Positions 38,101 to 48,384 of a DNA stretch of 64,000 nt are shown here, one piece after another. Positions within the stretch are counted from its first letter, which is position 1; each line of letters starts with the position of its first letter. The notes below the pieces were generated by a model. The model was not told the DNA's origin. It searched no databases and saw only the letters and a program-made list of their open reading frames with translations. This DNA is from Typha latifolia (lineage: Eukaryota; Streptophyta; Magnoliopsida; Poales; Typhaceae), in assembly GCA_019914945.1 (NCBI GenBank), contig CM034105.1:4712001-4776000 (forward strand), written 5' to 3'. A program made the position numbers and the translations under genes.

Positions 38101-41095
38101 TAAGCTTTTAAATTTACTCTTGATTACTTGATGATTGCTTATAGTAGCATGCTATGTAGCTTTACTCAAGGATGGTCATTCTGATCGGTGCTTGCTGTGC
38201 CAGTAGTGGCATGACACTTGGCACACCTCCGTGCCAAGCCGTATTGGTCGTTGTCTTGATGTGGTGTCCTTTTTATAAATTCTTCATATTTTCATCGATT
38301 ATTATCAATTTTAGTTATTTTCTTAACAAATATGATATGATATGTGGAGCCTATTTTTTTAACTTATTTTTTTTTTCATCAATCATCATCAATTAACTAC
38401 TAGTCAAATTGGATCTTCACAATTGGTTATCAGTTAGTTATATCATCTTCACGATCAATTAATCCTTTAGAAAGCTTAAATAAAATTAAAGATGATGAGA
38501 CTAGAGATGATAATAATAGTGATGGTGATAATAATATGACTCAATCTAATAGCGATGATGATAAAGATGAGACATGCGTCTTTGTTACACAATCTTTTTA
38601 GAGGTATTATTTTTACAAAAGAGGAAAACTTTACACATGCCACCCAAGATCAAAATCACGGGGTAGATCTAGACAACCATGATGGAGAATTTATCAGAGA
38701 CAAAAGAAAGAAAAGGATTATCTCAAGCTCAACATGATTATAGTTAGATGAGGGAAAGATTTGAGTCTATAGGTAGCAAGATAATAGAAGAGGTGTGCTC
38801 ACAGGATAATAAGTTTATCATCATCACTATCATATCAATCACACCTACTAGAGTCACAATACTCTTATTATACTCAATATCTACAATCATCATATACTTA
38901 TGATGTGCTTGTATCGATGCCAGTCCTGGTCGTTAGTGTGCATGTTCACTATCTATATCATATCATAGGAGAATTGTAAAATTTATATTTGTATGAAGAT
39001 TATGTAAGACATTAAGTAAACAATGCTATTAGTGGATGAATTTTAAAGATTATCGATAGTATTTAATACAACATTCTTATGTTATTAATGTGCCAACAAA
39101 TGAAGTCTTTGATCTTATTCACCATTCTACGTTTAACTTAATATTATTTTTAATAATTGAACTATCATCATTTAATATTTTGTAGTAGATATTATTATGT
39201 GTTCAATTATATTATAAAGTATTCAATCATATTATGGAGTGTTCAAATATTAATATTAGTTTTAATGAATGTATTCAATTATATTATGTGTTGAATAATA
39301 TTTATATTTAGTTGTTGTTTTATCTTTAACAAAATGTCATTTTTAATCTAAAAATAAAATATTATAATATAGGTTTTAATATATGTATTTAAATTAAAAA
39401 CTAAAGATTGACATGTCGAACATTCAAAAATATTTTTAAATATCTTAAAAAGTTTATTAAAAATATTATAAACACATGCCAATGGCATGCTCCATGCCAA
39501 CCTGCACATACCGTGCTGATGGTGTACGGCACGTGCCACTAGCACAACTATCGTTGGCTTTACTAAAATAAAGCCAACTAACATTTATCATTGGTGGCAA
39601 AGTTATATCTGGTTTGTTGGAACATATATGAGATCTCAATTAGGGTTCTGTGACATAGTGAGTGAATAAAATAAACTAAGACGGTTCAAGATATAAATCT
39701 GATGACCAAGCATGACTTAGTTGTCAACTATTACTTGCATTTGAGTGATGTTAAAACATTATGCCATCCCTCCTACACAAGCTTCAGCTTTGAAAATCTT
39801 AGACAGTTGGCTAGTTTCTTCCAATGGGAGATGAAACAAAACAGGTGTTAACCTTATATACCTACCTGCTAATTGCAAGTGTTATGCTATCCTTTAAATT
39901 CAACCTGAGATACATCTCTTTATTTACATTGATCTGCAACATCTGTGATAAGAAGTTCTGTTTATTTTCTTCTAGTGGGTGGCCACTAATCTCCAGCCAA
40001 TTAGTCAACCTGGTGCAGCATCGTCTCGGGGCTTCTCATGGGTTTTTGACCTCAAGGGCATTGCTGAGATGTACAAGTCCTATGAAGAAGCAAATCTATG
40101 GTAATCCTTCCTTAAATAATTTGATTTTTAGATCCTAATGATTGTAGTCTTTTAAATGTATGCATTATTTCTTATCATGATTCCATTTGATGCAGGAAAA
40201 TCGTAGAGAATGTTCCTCGGGGAGTCCATGTGAATTTCTTGAAAGCTGAGAGAAGTTTGCACAGATGGGCTCTTGAAGATCTTCAAAGAATTCATGCTGC
40301 AGAGGAGTTGGCTGCGGATGAGGGGGCTGGAGTTCAAATGCATGTGCTCGAAGATGCTGGACACTGGGTATATCTCTAACAGTTACAGGCATTATGTTAC
40401 CGTATGCGTTGTTATAGCAATTACCAACCGGCTCCACAGTAGTATTTTGTTCGTGATGCGATGAGCTAGGTGAATTGGTTTCATATATAAGAGCAAGCAA
40501 ACAGATCCACACAACTAGATATTTGTATGCACATGCTATAGCAACCACTCCATGTGAATCTATTTACTGCATTAGCTGTTTTGTGGTTAACAATCTATTG
40601 GCCTGGCTGATATTCTAACATCATCCTTTTATCTCACTAAAATTAAAGACTTGACTTTTCATGGATAGGGTTGCCATTTTCAAAAAGACCAGTGTGTGCG
40701 TTGGATGGATGCCAGCATGATTTAGACTTACAGTAGCTTAGCTGCAATCTTTTTGGCTAATTGTTCTTCTATTTGTGGACCTTTAACTTACTCTAATTTA
40801 AGATATCATTTAGTAGCAACAGTCACTTAAAAATTGATTATCAAGAGGTTCAGAATCTATCCTGTGAGGTGCTCCTCTTTCTTTGCTTATAAAATCAGAA
40901 GCACTCCACTGCGATGACTACATTACACATAGTTATATGTATGCATAGCAGAATGGAATTGGTATCTAAAGTGCTCCTCTCCCCTTTCTCTTTTTCTGCT
41001 TTCAGGTTCAAGCAGACAATCCAGATGGCCTCTTTAAAATCCTTTCATCTACCTTTAGGATTGAGACAACAGTAAGAGGAATTCGCGGAGATTGA
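32118..41095 (+). CDS. alpha/beta-hydrolase fold protein, ABHD11-like, 13 exons
   Basis: The exons are 32118-32258, 33514-33651, 33812-33838, 33922-34012, 34825-34868, 35628-35726, 36648-36705, 36832-36884, 36988-37089, 37922-37987, 39976-40100, 40196-40367 and 41006-41095. They join in frame with GT-AG borders to give 401 residues. The first 80 or so residues are Ser/Arg-rich, like a plastid or mitochondrial transit peptide. The core shows the oxyanion-side motif LLHGILGSRKNW (121-132), VDLRCHGDS (151-159), the nucleophile elbow GHSFGG with Ser195, the strand VWVLDATPGK and the C-terminal EDAGHW with catalytic His371. The acid is probably Asp222 or a later acidic residue. The pattern matches ABHD11-type hydrolases (plant relative At4g10030). 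The substrate is unknown. Intron 10 (1988 bp) carries a transposon relic. Confidence 0.93.
36089..36146. repeat. exact 29-bp tandem duplication in intron 6 of the hydrolase gene
   Basis: The 29-bp unit beginning TAATTGGAGATTTTATATTT occurs twice, back to back and identical, at 36089-36117 and 36118-36146. Identity of the copies points to a recent duplication. Confidence 0.9.
38165..39565 (+). mobile_element. transposon relic in intron 10 of the hydrolase gene
   Basis: Both ends contain GTGCC/GGCAC-rich words (38190-38260 and 39470-39545) in roughly inverted arrangement, unlike the AT-rich intron around them. Between them are broken plus-strand coding stretches. One is an Asp/Asn-rich run (38485-38600). 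The next contains EENFTHATQDQNHG (about 38623-38664). The last is a Ser/Tyr/Gln-rich run ending near 38979 (YSYYTQYLQSSYTYDV). Low-complexity tails like these are seen at the C-terminus of some plant hAT-like transposase genes, so a hAT fragment is likely but not proven. Stops break every frame. Confidence 0.5.
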
Positions 41096-41897
41096 ATTGC
41101 GCCATCGGCATGACAGTATGCTGAGGCACCAAAGAATGATGAAGAGGAGAGACCTGTTCAAGTGTGCACAGGTGGTTTTCGCGGTAGTCCCCACTATTCA
41201 TTAATTCGTTTTGTTGATTTATGTAATTGATTTCACTATGAGTTACGTTCGATAATAAAAGAATTGTGTAAGAATACTAGAATAGTTGTTTGCTGTAGCA
41301 TCATACCTGTTAGAGTTTTGATATGTATAACTGGTATCACTGGTGCTATATAATTTGAGAGATGATTTGCTGAAATATTTCTAGCACATAAGAAGGTGTA
41401 CAAGAATGCATTTCAATTTGTTTTGTACTCATGCTCTTATCCCTTGGCTGAGAAAGAAAGGCTAGTTAATGGCAAACAAAGAGCAATAGAACCATATTGT
41501 AAATTTGGGAAAAAGATATTTCATCTCCTTCTGAAATTTTATTCGCCCATACGCAATTGCTTGGCAGATGTTAATTTTAATATTAACAAAAAGATTGATT
41601 AAAATGATCTTTAATTTACACCTCATAAACAAATGAAATTTTTTTCCAATTTTTTGTAATAATTCTTTCAAGTTTCATACATTTTTCTTCCCACAACCCG
41701 ACCCTCTCATTTTGGCATTTAGAGATTACTAATGTTTGAAAACGATAGAAGATAAAATAAAAAAAAAAAAAAAAAAGGCGAAAAAGTCAAAGTCGATAAA
41801 AGAAGTTACTCTCACCGTAATTTTTCGATGAAAGAAATTAGACTAAATTTATAAAAGAATTAAGTGATGCAAATGGCTCGTATCTGAATATATTCTG

Positions 41898-42022
41898 TAT
41901 TTAATGGCTTGACCCATTTAATGGTAGGTCGTACCTAAGTGGTGCAAGAAATTATTTTTATATTTAATGGCTTGACCCGTTTAATGGTAGGTCATACCTT
42001 AAGTGGTGCAAGAAATTATTTT
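41898..42022. repeat. near-identical 61-bp direct repeat, two copies
   Basis: The unit beginning TATTTAATGGCTTGACCC and ending AAGAAATTATTTT occurs at 41898-41958 and 41961-42022. The copies differ by two substitutions and one inserted base. The second copy ends about 20 bp before a foldback MITE. Confidence 0.9.
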
Positions 42023-42042
42023 GCAGAGGTTTTATTAATTAT

Positions 42043-42385
42043 AATATTTTATAAATCATATCTTATATTTTATCTATTTTATAATTTACATATCGTTTTT
42101 GATGACTTTTATAACCTGATCTCTCTTTTTTCTCTATAATTCCCGTTTAACATCTTGACTAAATTACTAAAATACCCTCATTATTAATTTTTCTTCGTTT
42201 TGCTCCTCCGCTGAAGAAGTCATAAGTAATTTAGGTATTTATAAATTATTTCATATATTATAATGGAATATTTTTTTACTAGTACTATTTAAATTAGCAG
42301 AAGAATTATAAGGAAAAGTAAATATCGTGTTATAAAAAAAACTCAAAAATAGATAAAATATAAGATGGGATTTGTAAAATTCACT
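42043..42385. mobile_element. foldback Mutator-like MITE, copy A (343 bp)
   Basis: The left end, ATTTTATAAATC followed by TCTTATATTTTATCTATTTT, pairs with the reverse complement of the right end. Pairing continues more loosely for about 100 bp per arm. The flanks ATTAATTAT (42034-42042) and ATTAATTAA (42386-42394) match at 8 of 9 positions, as expected for a Mutator-type 9-bp duplication. It shares arms and the inner words TAATTTAGGTATTTATAAATTA with copy B. Confidence 0.65.
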
Positions 42386-42834
42386 ATTAATTAATTGGGT
42401 CAAAGAGGCGGAGTTCATTTTTCTTTTAATTACTTTTATAGTTTGTTTGGCATTATGTTGTCCTCCCTCAAGTTTTTGACTATTTAAAGTTTGCACACCT
42501 AACAAAGTTCTCAAATAGGTGAGTTAAAAACTTATTTACTAGACTTCGTATCTTTTAATCAATAAGATAATTTTTACACGTATATAATAGTCGTTATCCG
42601 AGTTAGTACGCATGGATTAAAAAGCGTTTATATTGCTAAATGAATAAGTAATTTTAACAATCATATTTTACTTTGCTATGGATTATTATAAACCGCTCAT
42701 ATAATTCATAATTTTTGTTGGATAAAATCGTTATCTTTAAAAGCGATTTTTCTTTACGTAGCACTCATATGGATTAGAACTCAGTCTCATAGACTTTGTC
42801 GTAGCATTTACTATCCATTAGAAAGATTAATCCA

Positions 42835-42835
<1 letters not shown>

Positions 42836-42876
<41 letters not shown>
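42836..42876. repeat. (TTA)n microsatellite
   Basis: About thirteen perfect TTA/ATT units in spacer. Confidence 0.93.
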
Positions 42877-42877
<1 letters not shown>

Positions 42878-43401
42878 AGATTGAGAAGTTAACAGTATTA
42901 CAGTTAAACAGGTGAAATAGAAATTTGACTGCTAGAAGGCTAAGATTTCCAGCCCAAAAATTGATTAGTTGGGGATCCGATAATGGTCCAAAACTCTTGC
43001 ATGCATTTTTATTCCATGACTTTATCTAGCATTCTAGAAAGCATCTCTGTTACTCTTGCAAATTAAGTCCTGTAATTATTTCTTATATTTGCATAGAAGA
43101 TCTTATACCGATATAAGTTATTCTAATATTTCTTTGTAAGTTGGTATATTATGTAATAATTATACTTGATATGATAGAAAATTAAAAATAATAATTTATC
43201 AAATAATTAAAATATTTTTTATAATAGATGAACGAGGAGAGGAGTGATAAGTCCATGTCCCCAACTTTCTAAAAAAAAAAGTAATAAGATCAATTTTATT
43301 TATTAATCCAGTTAGTAATAAAGGTCAATTTTATGTATTATTCTTACCAAATTAGAATTAGAATAAAAGTTTTCTTATTTTTATTTTTATTTTTAATTTT
43401 T

Positions 43402-43925
43402 GAGATTTTTATAAATTAATCCTACATTTGACCTATTTTGTGATTCGCACCCCATCTTTAAGAATTTTATAATTCGACTTTCTTTTTTCTCTATAATTCT
43501 CATTTAACACCATAACATTATTTTAATTAACTAATATTAATTAAATTACAAAAATATCTTTACCGTTCCGTCTCATTTTCTATCTTTTCATTATCTTCCC
43601 CACCTATCTTCTCCATAGTTGCCATCACCACCACCATCTTTCCTCGTCTTCTCCTCACCTCGTTCTCATTCTCATCATCCTCCTTTCTCTTCTTCTTCTT
43701 CTTTAGGAAGAGAGAAAGAAGACGAAGGAGATAGGAGTAATTTAGGTATTTATAAATTAATTTATATATTATAATAAAAATAATTTTTTTTTAATATCGT
43801 CTAAGTTAACACAGAGTGTTAAATGAAAATTATAAGAAAAAAGAAAGTGCCGTTTATAAAATTCTCAGAAACATAACGTGAATCACAAAATAGATAAAAT
43901 ATAAGGTTTAATATATAAAATTCTC
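43402..43925. mobile_element. foldback Mutator-like MITE, copy B (524 bp)
   Basis: Arms of about 110 bp (43402-43511 and 43814-43925) are inverted copies: GAGATTTTTATAAATTAA against GAGAATTTTATATATTAA, then CTATTTTGTGATTC in both, and on to CTTTCTTTTTTC and CATTTAACAC. The element is flanked by a perfect 9-bp repeat, TTAATTTTT (43393-43401 and 43926-43934). Long inverted ends with a 9-bp duplication are typical of Mutator-like MITEs. The duplication is low-complexity, which weakens it slightly. The loop contains a C/T-rich then G/A-rich block (about 43610-43735). Confidence 0.7.
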
Positions 43926-45755
43926 TTAATTTTTTTTTATCTCAATCTTATTCCCCGACCACAAGTGGCGCGAAGCGAAGCGAAAAAAAAAAAAAAAGAA
44001 ATCTCAGTTACCAGGTCTTTAAATCTTCTGTCACTTATATTAGACAAAGTTCGATAAGGAATAGCCGAGATGAGGGCGGATAAGTATGTGATCATGGATA
44101 AAGACCCCCTATGAATCTATCAAACTCTCGAGAAGAAGGGGGTGGTCAAAGCAACATGTGATCGATAATTATCCGAATTCGAGAATAAAAAAACAAAAAA
44201 AGGGTCTCAGTTTTGAATAAGTGACGCAACCAAACGTATACGTATACTTGGTTGGACTGGTTGAGAGAAATCTGAATGGAATATTCATCTTATTCTTTAA
44301 ACGATTATATTGAGGGGTAGATGTATTAAAATAAGATGAATAAGTCCATTTTGAACCTCTTAAACCATTAGAAACACCCCTCTACTTATAATAATATTTT
44401 AATATATTAATATTTAATCATATATGAGTATAAAAGTCGTAAATCTAGTCAAATATGAATCATGTGATGACTTATGGATGACAAAAGTAATGATAAATTA
44501 ACAAAAGAAATTATGAGAAAAGGTTGTTCTTAAATGTTTTCTCATCTTATTTATGGATAGTAGATAAATTATTATCAACAGAAGCAATCATAACTAAAAT
44601 AACTATCATATTTATGTTATATTACTTTAGACTCCCAAAAGAATCATACAAGGATATTTTTGTCATTTGGAATAGACTGTTCAACACAAAAGAAAAACTA
44701 TGCTATGTAAATACTATTCCCCTAAATAATTTGAAGAATTGTTTCTGTTACTATCCATAAAAAAGAGACTAATTTATAAATATATATAATTTAAAAGCAT
44801 GAAAGCTAGTTATGGGTTGGACAAAGACCAGCCCTCTCTGAACATAAACGTAGTTCACTAAGTTGTGCTATATTGTTAAATCATACTTTTAAGCTAAATA
44901 TTGCTAAGCTAATGCTTCAAACTACTACGCTGCCGGATGGATCTTTTGCATCACTAAGTCTGAGCCAAACTATTTAGCTAAGCTAATCTATTAAATCTAC
45001 CTAAAAATAAATAACAATTTCTAATTGCCCCTGCTAGGGTTTGGCGCCATGACCTTCTACCGTGAGGTGGTATCAACCATTTATATGTGCCACCGATGGT
45101 TGGTAATAAATATGTTAATTCATGAATAACCTATCGTAGGACTAGGGATTAAGTACTAGCCAATTTGTCAGGATAGTCATCGCATCAATCGTCTACATCC
45201 AACTATCATGGTCATATTCAAAATTAAATACAAAGAACCCATATGAAATTATAATTATTAGAAAAAAAAAATGCAATTGATATGCTAACAATAGTTCTTC
45301 TATTTGTTCGGTAAATCTAGAATAATTATTTTTTAAAACAAATGATTCAATTAGAACTATTAATTTATCTCTCTTAATCCAACTGTTAAAATTAAATACT
45401 ACTAAATAAAATTAACAAGAAATATCGGTCATATGTACTCGTCACTCTTTTAAATTATAAGAATAAATTAGTCTTATTTTATTTCTCTCTCTTAATTATT
45501 CATTTGTTTATAAAAGAGAGAAATAATAATAATTTGGGAGTCGACGCTTAGATTATTAAGGAAACAATTATAAAGATAAGCAATAAAAAAATACTTAAAT
45601 TCTAGTTTATTTATTGATAAATCGTCACATTTTATATATCCCTTAATTTATTAACAGATTTAATTGCTCTTTGTTTTAACCTTTCGTCATTCTAACAATC
45701 AAGTAGGCTTTCCCCTTAGACCAGGTTAAAGTGGTTATTCCTCCACCATGAATGC

Positions 45756-45873
45756 CACCCTATTGACCTTTGAAAGGGTTGACTCCGCGTCAGGTTTTCT
45801 CACCCTATTGAGGTCAACCCCTTCGTTCAAACACCACAAAGTGGCACCTCTTTTTCTGAAAAAAAGAAGTCAA
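45756..45873 (+). promoter_or_regulatory. W-box cluster upstream of the ERF gene
   Basis: Four TTGAC[C/T] cores lie within 111 bp: TTGACC 45763-45768, TTGACT 45779-45784, and on the opposite strand at 45812-45817 (GGTCAA) and 45868-45873 (AGTCAA). Two sit inside a direct repeat, CACCCTATTGA (45756-45766 and 45801-45811), and GGGTTGAC/GTCAACCC form an inverted pair. W boxes bind WRKY factors. They lie about 175-285 bp before the ERF start codon. WRKY-dependent stress or defence induction is inferred. Confidence 0.65.
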
Positions 45874-45923
45874 ACCCCCTCCCATGGTTAAACTCCCACC
45901 CCACCTCTCTCTCTCTTTATACT

Positions 45924-45931
45924 TATATATA
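45924..45931 (+). promoter_or_regulatory. TATA box of the ERF gene
   Basis: TATATATA follows a CT-rich stretch about 115 bp before the ATG at 46047, a normal place for a plant TATA box with a leader of about 80-90 bp. Confidence 0.65.
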
Positions 45932-46046
45932 CCCACATGAAACAATTCAAACCCCTCCCAAATAGAATCCCCGCCACTCCAAAAATAAGTCCACGCCTAA
46001 AAGAAACCAAACCATTTAACCGCCTCCAACCACGCCGCAGTCCGAC

Positions 46047-46517
46047 ATGAGGCGAACCGCCGAGGTAGTCAACGAGGAGACCAAGTACAAGGGCGTCCGC
46101 CGCCGGCGATGGGGCAAGTGGGTGTCGGAGATCCGCGTCCCCGGGACTCGCGAGCGGCTTTGGCTCGGCTCCTACTCGACGCCGGAGGCGGCCGCGGTGG
46201 CCCACGACACCGCCGTGTTCTTCCTCAAGGGCCCCAGCGCGTCGAGCAGCCTCAACTTCCCCGAGCGGGCGGCGGCGTACTCGTGGACCGAGCTATCCCC
46301 GCGGTCGATACAAACTGTCGCCTCCGACTCCGGGATGGCGGTCGACGCGCAACTGGCGGTCAACGCCACCGCCGGAGAGCTGCGCGGGAGCCTGCCGGAG
46401 GTTGGCCGAGGGGTGGGTGGTGGATCGGAGATTGTGAGCTGGGGAGAGAGAGGAGGTGATCAGTTTGGGTTGCATGGGGACGATATAAGTGTGGATGATA
46501 TGGAGATTTATATCTAA
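46047..46517 (+). CDS. AP2/ERF transcription factor, group II (DREB A-5-like)
   Basis: An intronless gene of 156 residues. A single AP2 domain spans about residues 13-72: KYKGVRRRRWGKWVSEIR, then RERLWLGSYSTPEAAA, VAHDTAVFFLKGP and SLNFPE. The downstream motif LSPRSIQTVA (about 83-92) is the conserved Ser-Ile-Gln motif of group II ERFs. WV at the DREB-type valine position fits this placement. The C-terminus is acidic (DDISVDDMEIYI). Such small nuclear ERFs bind GCC or DRE-type promoter elements and respond to stress or jasmonate (family knowledge). The third codon positions are strongly G/C, unlike the AT-rich surroundings, as for many monocot ERF genes. W boxes and a TATA box lie upstream. 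Confidence 0.93.
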   Translation: MRRTAEVVNEETKYKGVRRRRWGKWVSEIRVPGTRERLWLGSYSTPEAAAVAHDTAVFFLKGPSASSSLNFPERAAAYSWTELSPRSIQTVASDSGMAVDAQLAVNATAGELRGSLPEVGRGVGGGSEIVSWGERGGDQFGLHGDDISVDDMEIYI

Positions 46518-47326
46518 TCTTTTTGTTATTACTTTTTTATTTTGAAGAAATAATTCGAGTTAAGGGGTGAGAGACTTCAGAAAGCTTGCTTTTTTTAAGG
46601 CAAAGAGATGTCCTCCCCATGCCAATACGCCATGCATGCATGCATGATGCAGTAGAAGGATGTTTAATTAAGAGGAATTCTTTAGAAGACTAATTTGAGA
46701 AGGGCTCTCTCTCTTTCCAATTTCCATGACAAAGAGAATTAAGAGGAACTGTTGTAGAGACTGGATATATACTGTTGCATGTTCTACTGTTTGGTCTTAT
46801 AGAAAGGAAAGAGAAGATGGAATATGATCATTCCATTGTTGAATTATGGGAGGTTCACTTGTTCACTTATTGCATATATGGGCCCATCAGTGATTCATAT
46901 CTTTTTATTTATTTTAAATTTGGTTAATTATATTTTCACTACCTCAGCTATCACTTAAGAAAAATAAAGTGAACATATTACTAACTCTTTATTGGTCTCT
47001 GTGACAACTTCTCCAAATATTAAACTATAAACTAATCTTCTTTAATTACTTCAAAATCTACTTATAATAAGAGAAAATAAAATTGGAGTGGTATTTCTAT
47101 CCATCTATAGTTAGCTAATTTTTCCTAATATTTATCTAACAGAATTCTAATGAAAGGATTTTGTAATACAATTAGATAATTCAGAGGATGTATATATCCA
47201 CTATTTTTTTAAGGGGGTGAAAATTGAGATTATCATAATATAATTCACCGTTTTTTTCATTAGAGAAGTAAAATTTTAATAGTGTTTCAATTAAATTGAT
47301 GCCATATCACTATCTCACAAGCTTGG

Positions 47327-47379
<53 letters not shown>

Positions 47380-48384
47380 TATAAACATATATATAACTAG
47401 GAGCCCTGTAGGTGCTACCTAGGGAAGTAAACATTAGAAATTTTGTGGAGTGGTCAACTGATCATATAGTGGGCCGGCAATGCACTCGCTAATCCTTGTC
47501 ATTTCGGTCGGTCAAGATGGCAACATGGAATCATCCTCATGATATTGATATTAGCATTGCTATACTAATGTGAACACATAAGCAATAGTTTATCCCTTCC
47601 CCACTGCCAATTCCGACTTCTATCACAGTATTAATGCCATTTTGACAATAACTACTAGCGTAATATGTCTACATCTACATCTTAAATCATCTTTCCAGAA
47701 CATATGTATCTATTCACAGATTTATATGAGTTATAAACGTGTTTATTCGTATTATAAATGAGTTATATATTTTTAGATGATTGAGATATTAAATACGACT
47801 CATCAAGTTTGTGTCGAATTATTGTGCTGCGAAAAAAAGTCTTAACTAAAATCTTAATCACCAAAAATGTATTTGAGACCTTCGCACCTTGGATTACTCT
47901 TAACTTGTATTGCATGAATCACTATTGCATAACTCATAAAATGAATCAAGAGCGCCTTAAATTACTCTTAACTCAATGAACCCATGAAGTCGAACAAACT
48001 TCTAAATCAAACAACAAATAATATTCAAAACTGCAATCTTTTAAGAGCCAACTCTTTTTCCACTTTTTGAGTGAATAAAGAGTTCTGATCATTACATACC
48101 TAGCTGAATTCGAGATAATTCTCTTTCAACACATAAAAATGAGTCAACCGCAATATGTCTGTCATAACCTCATAGTAAAGAGAACTCTACATCATTCACT
48201 AGGAAAAGCACCGTTATTTTGACAAATAGGGCATTAGATATAGATACATCAAACAAGTTGAACTCTAACAGAAATAGGAAAGGAGAGAGTTTTTTTTTAA
48301 AAAAAATACTACTGTTTGTTCAGTTTTAATCACTTCTGTACAAATGATAGATGTAATCTCCTTGCATGATACTACAAGAAACTT
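46518..48384. other. spacer between the convergent ERF and AlgH-domain genes
   Basis: Presumed 3' UTRs lie at both edges, with AT-rich DNA between and a long TA microsatellite at 47331-47376. No gene recognised. Confidence 0.5.
47331..47376. repeat. (TA)23 microsatellite
   Basis: Twenty-three uninterrupted TA units, the longest dinucleotide run in the window. Confidence 0.95.

Larger units (their letters stand above)
41096..45750. other. AT-rich spacer between the hydrolase and ERF genes
   Basis: The first 150-300 bp are probably the hydrolase 3' UTR. The remainder holds the direct repeat, the two foldback MITEs and the TTA microsatellite listed separately, plus poly-A runs such as 41759-41777. 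I find no gene. Open frames near 44524-44760 and elsewhere are of the AT-rich chance type. Confidence 0.5.
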
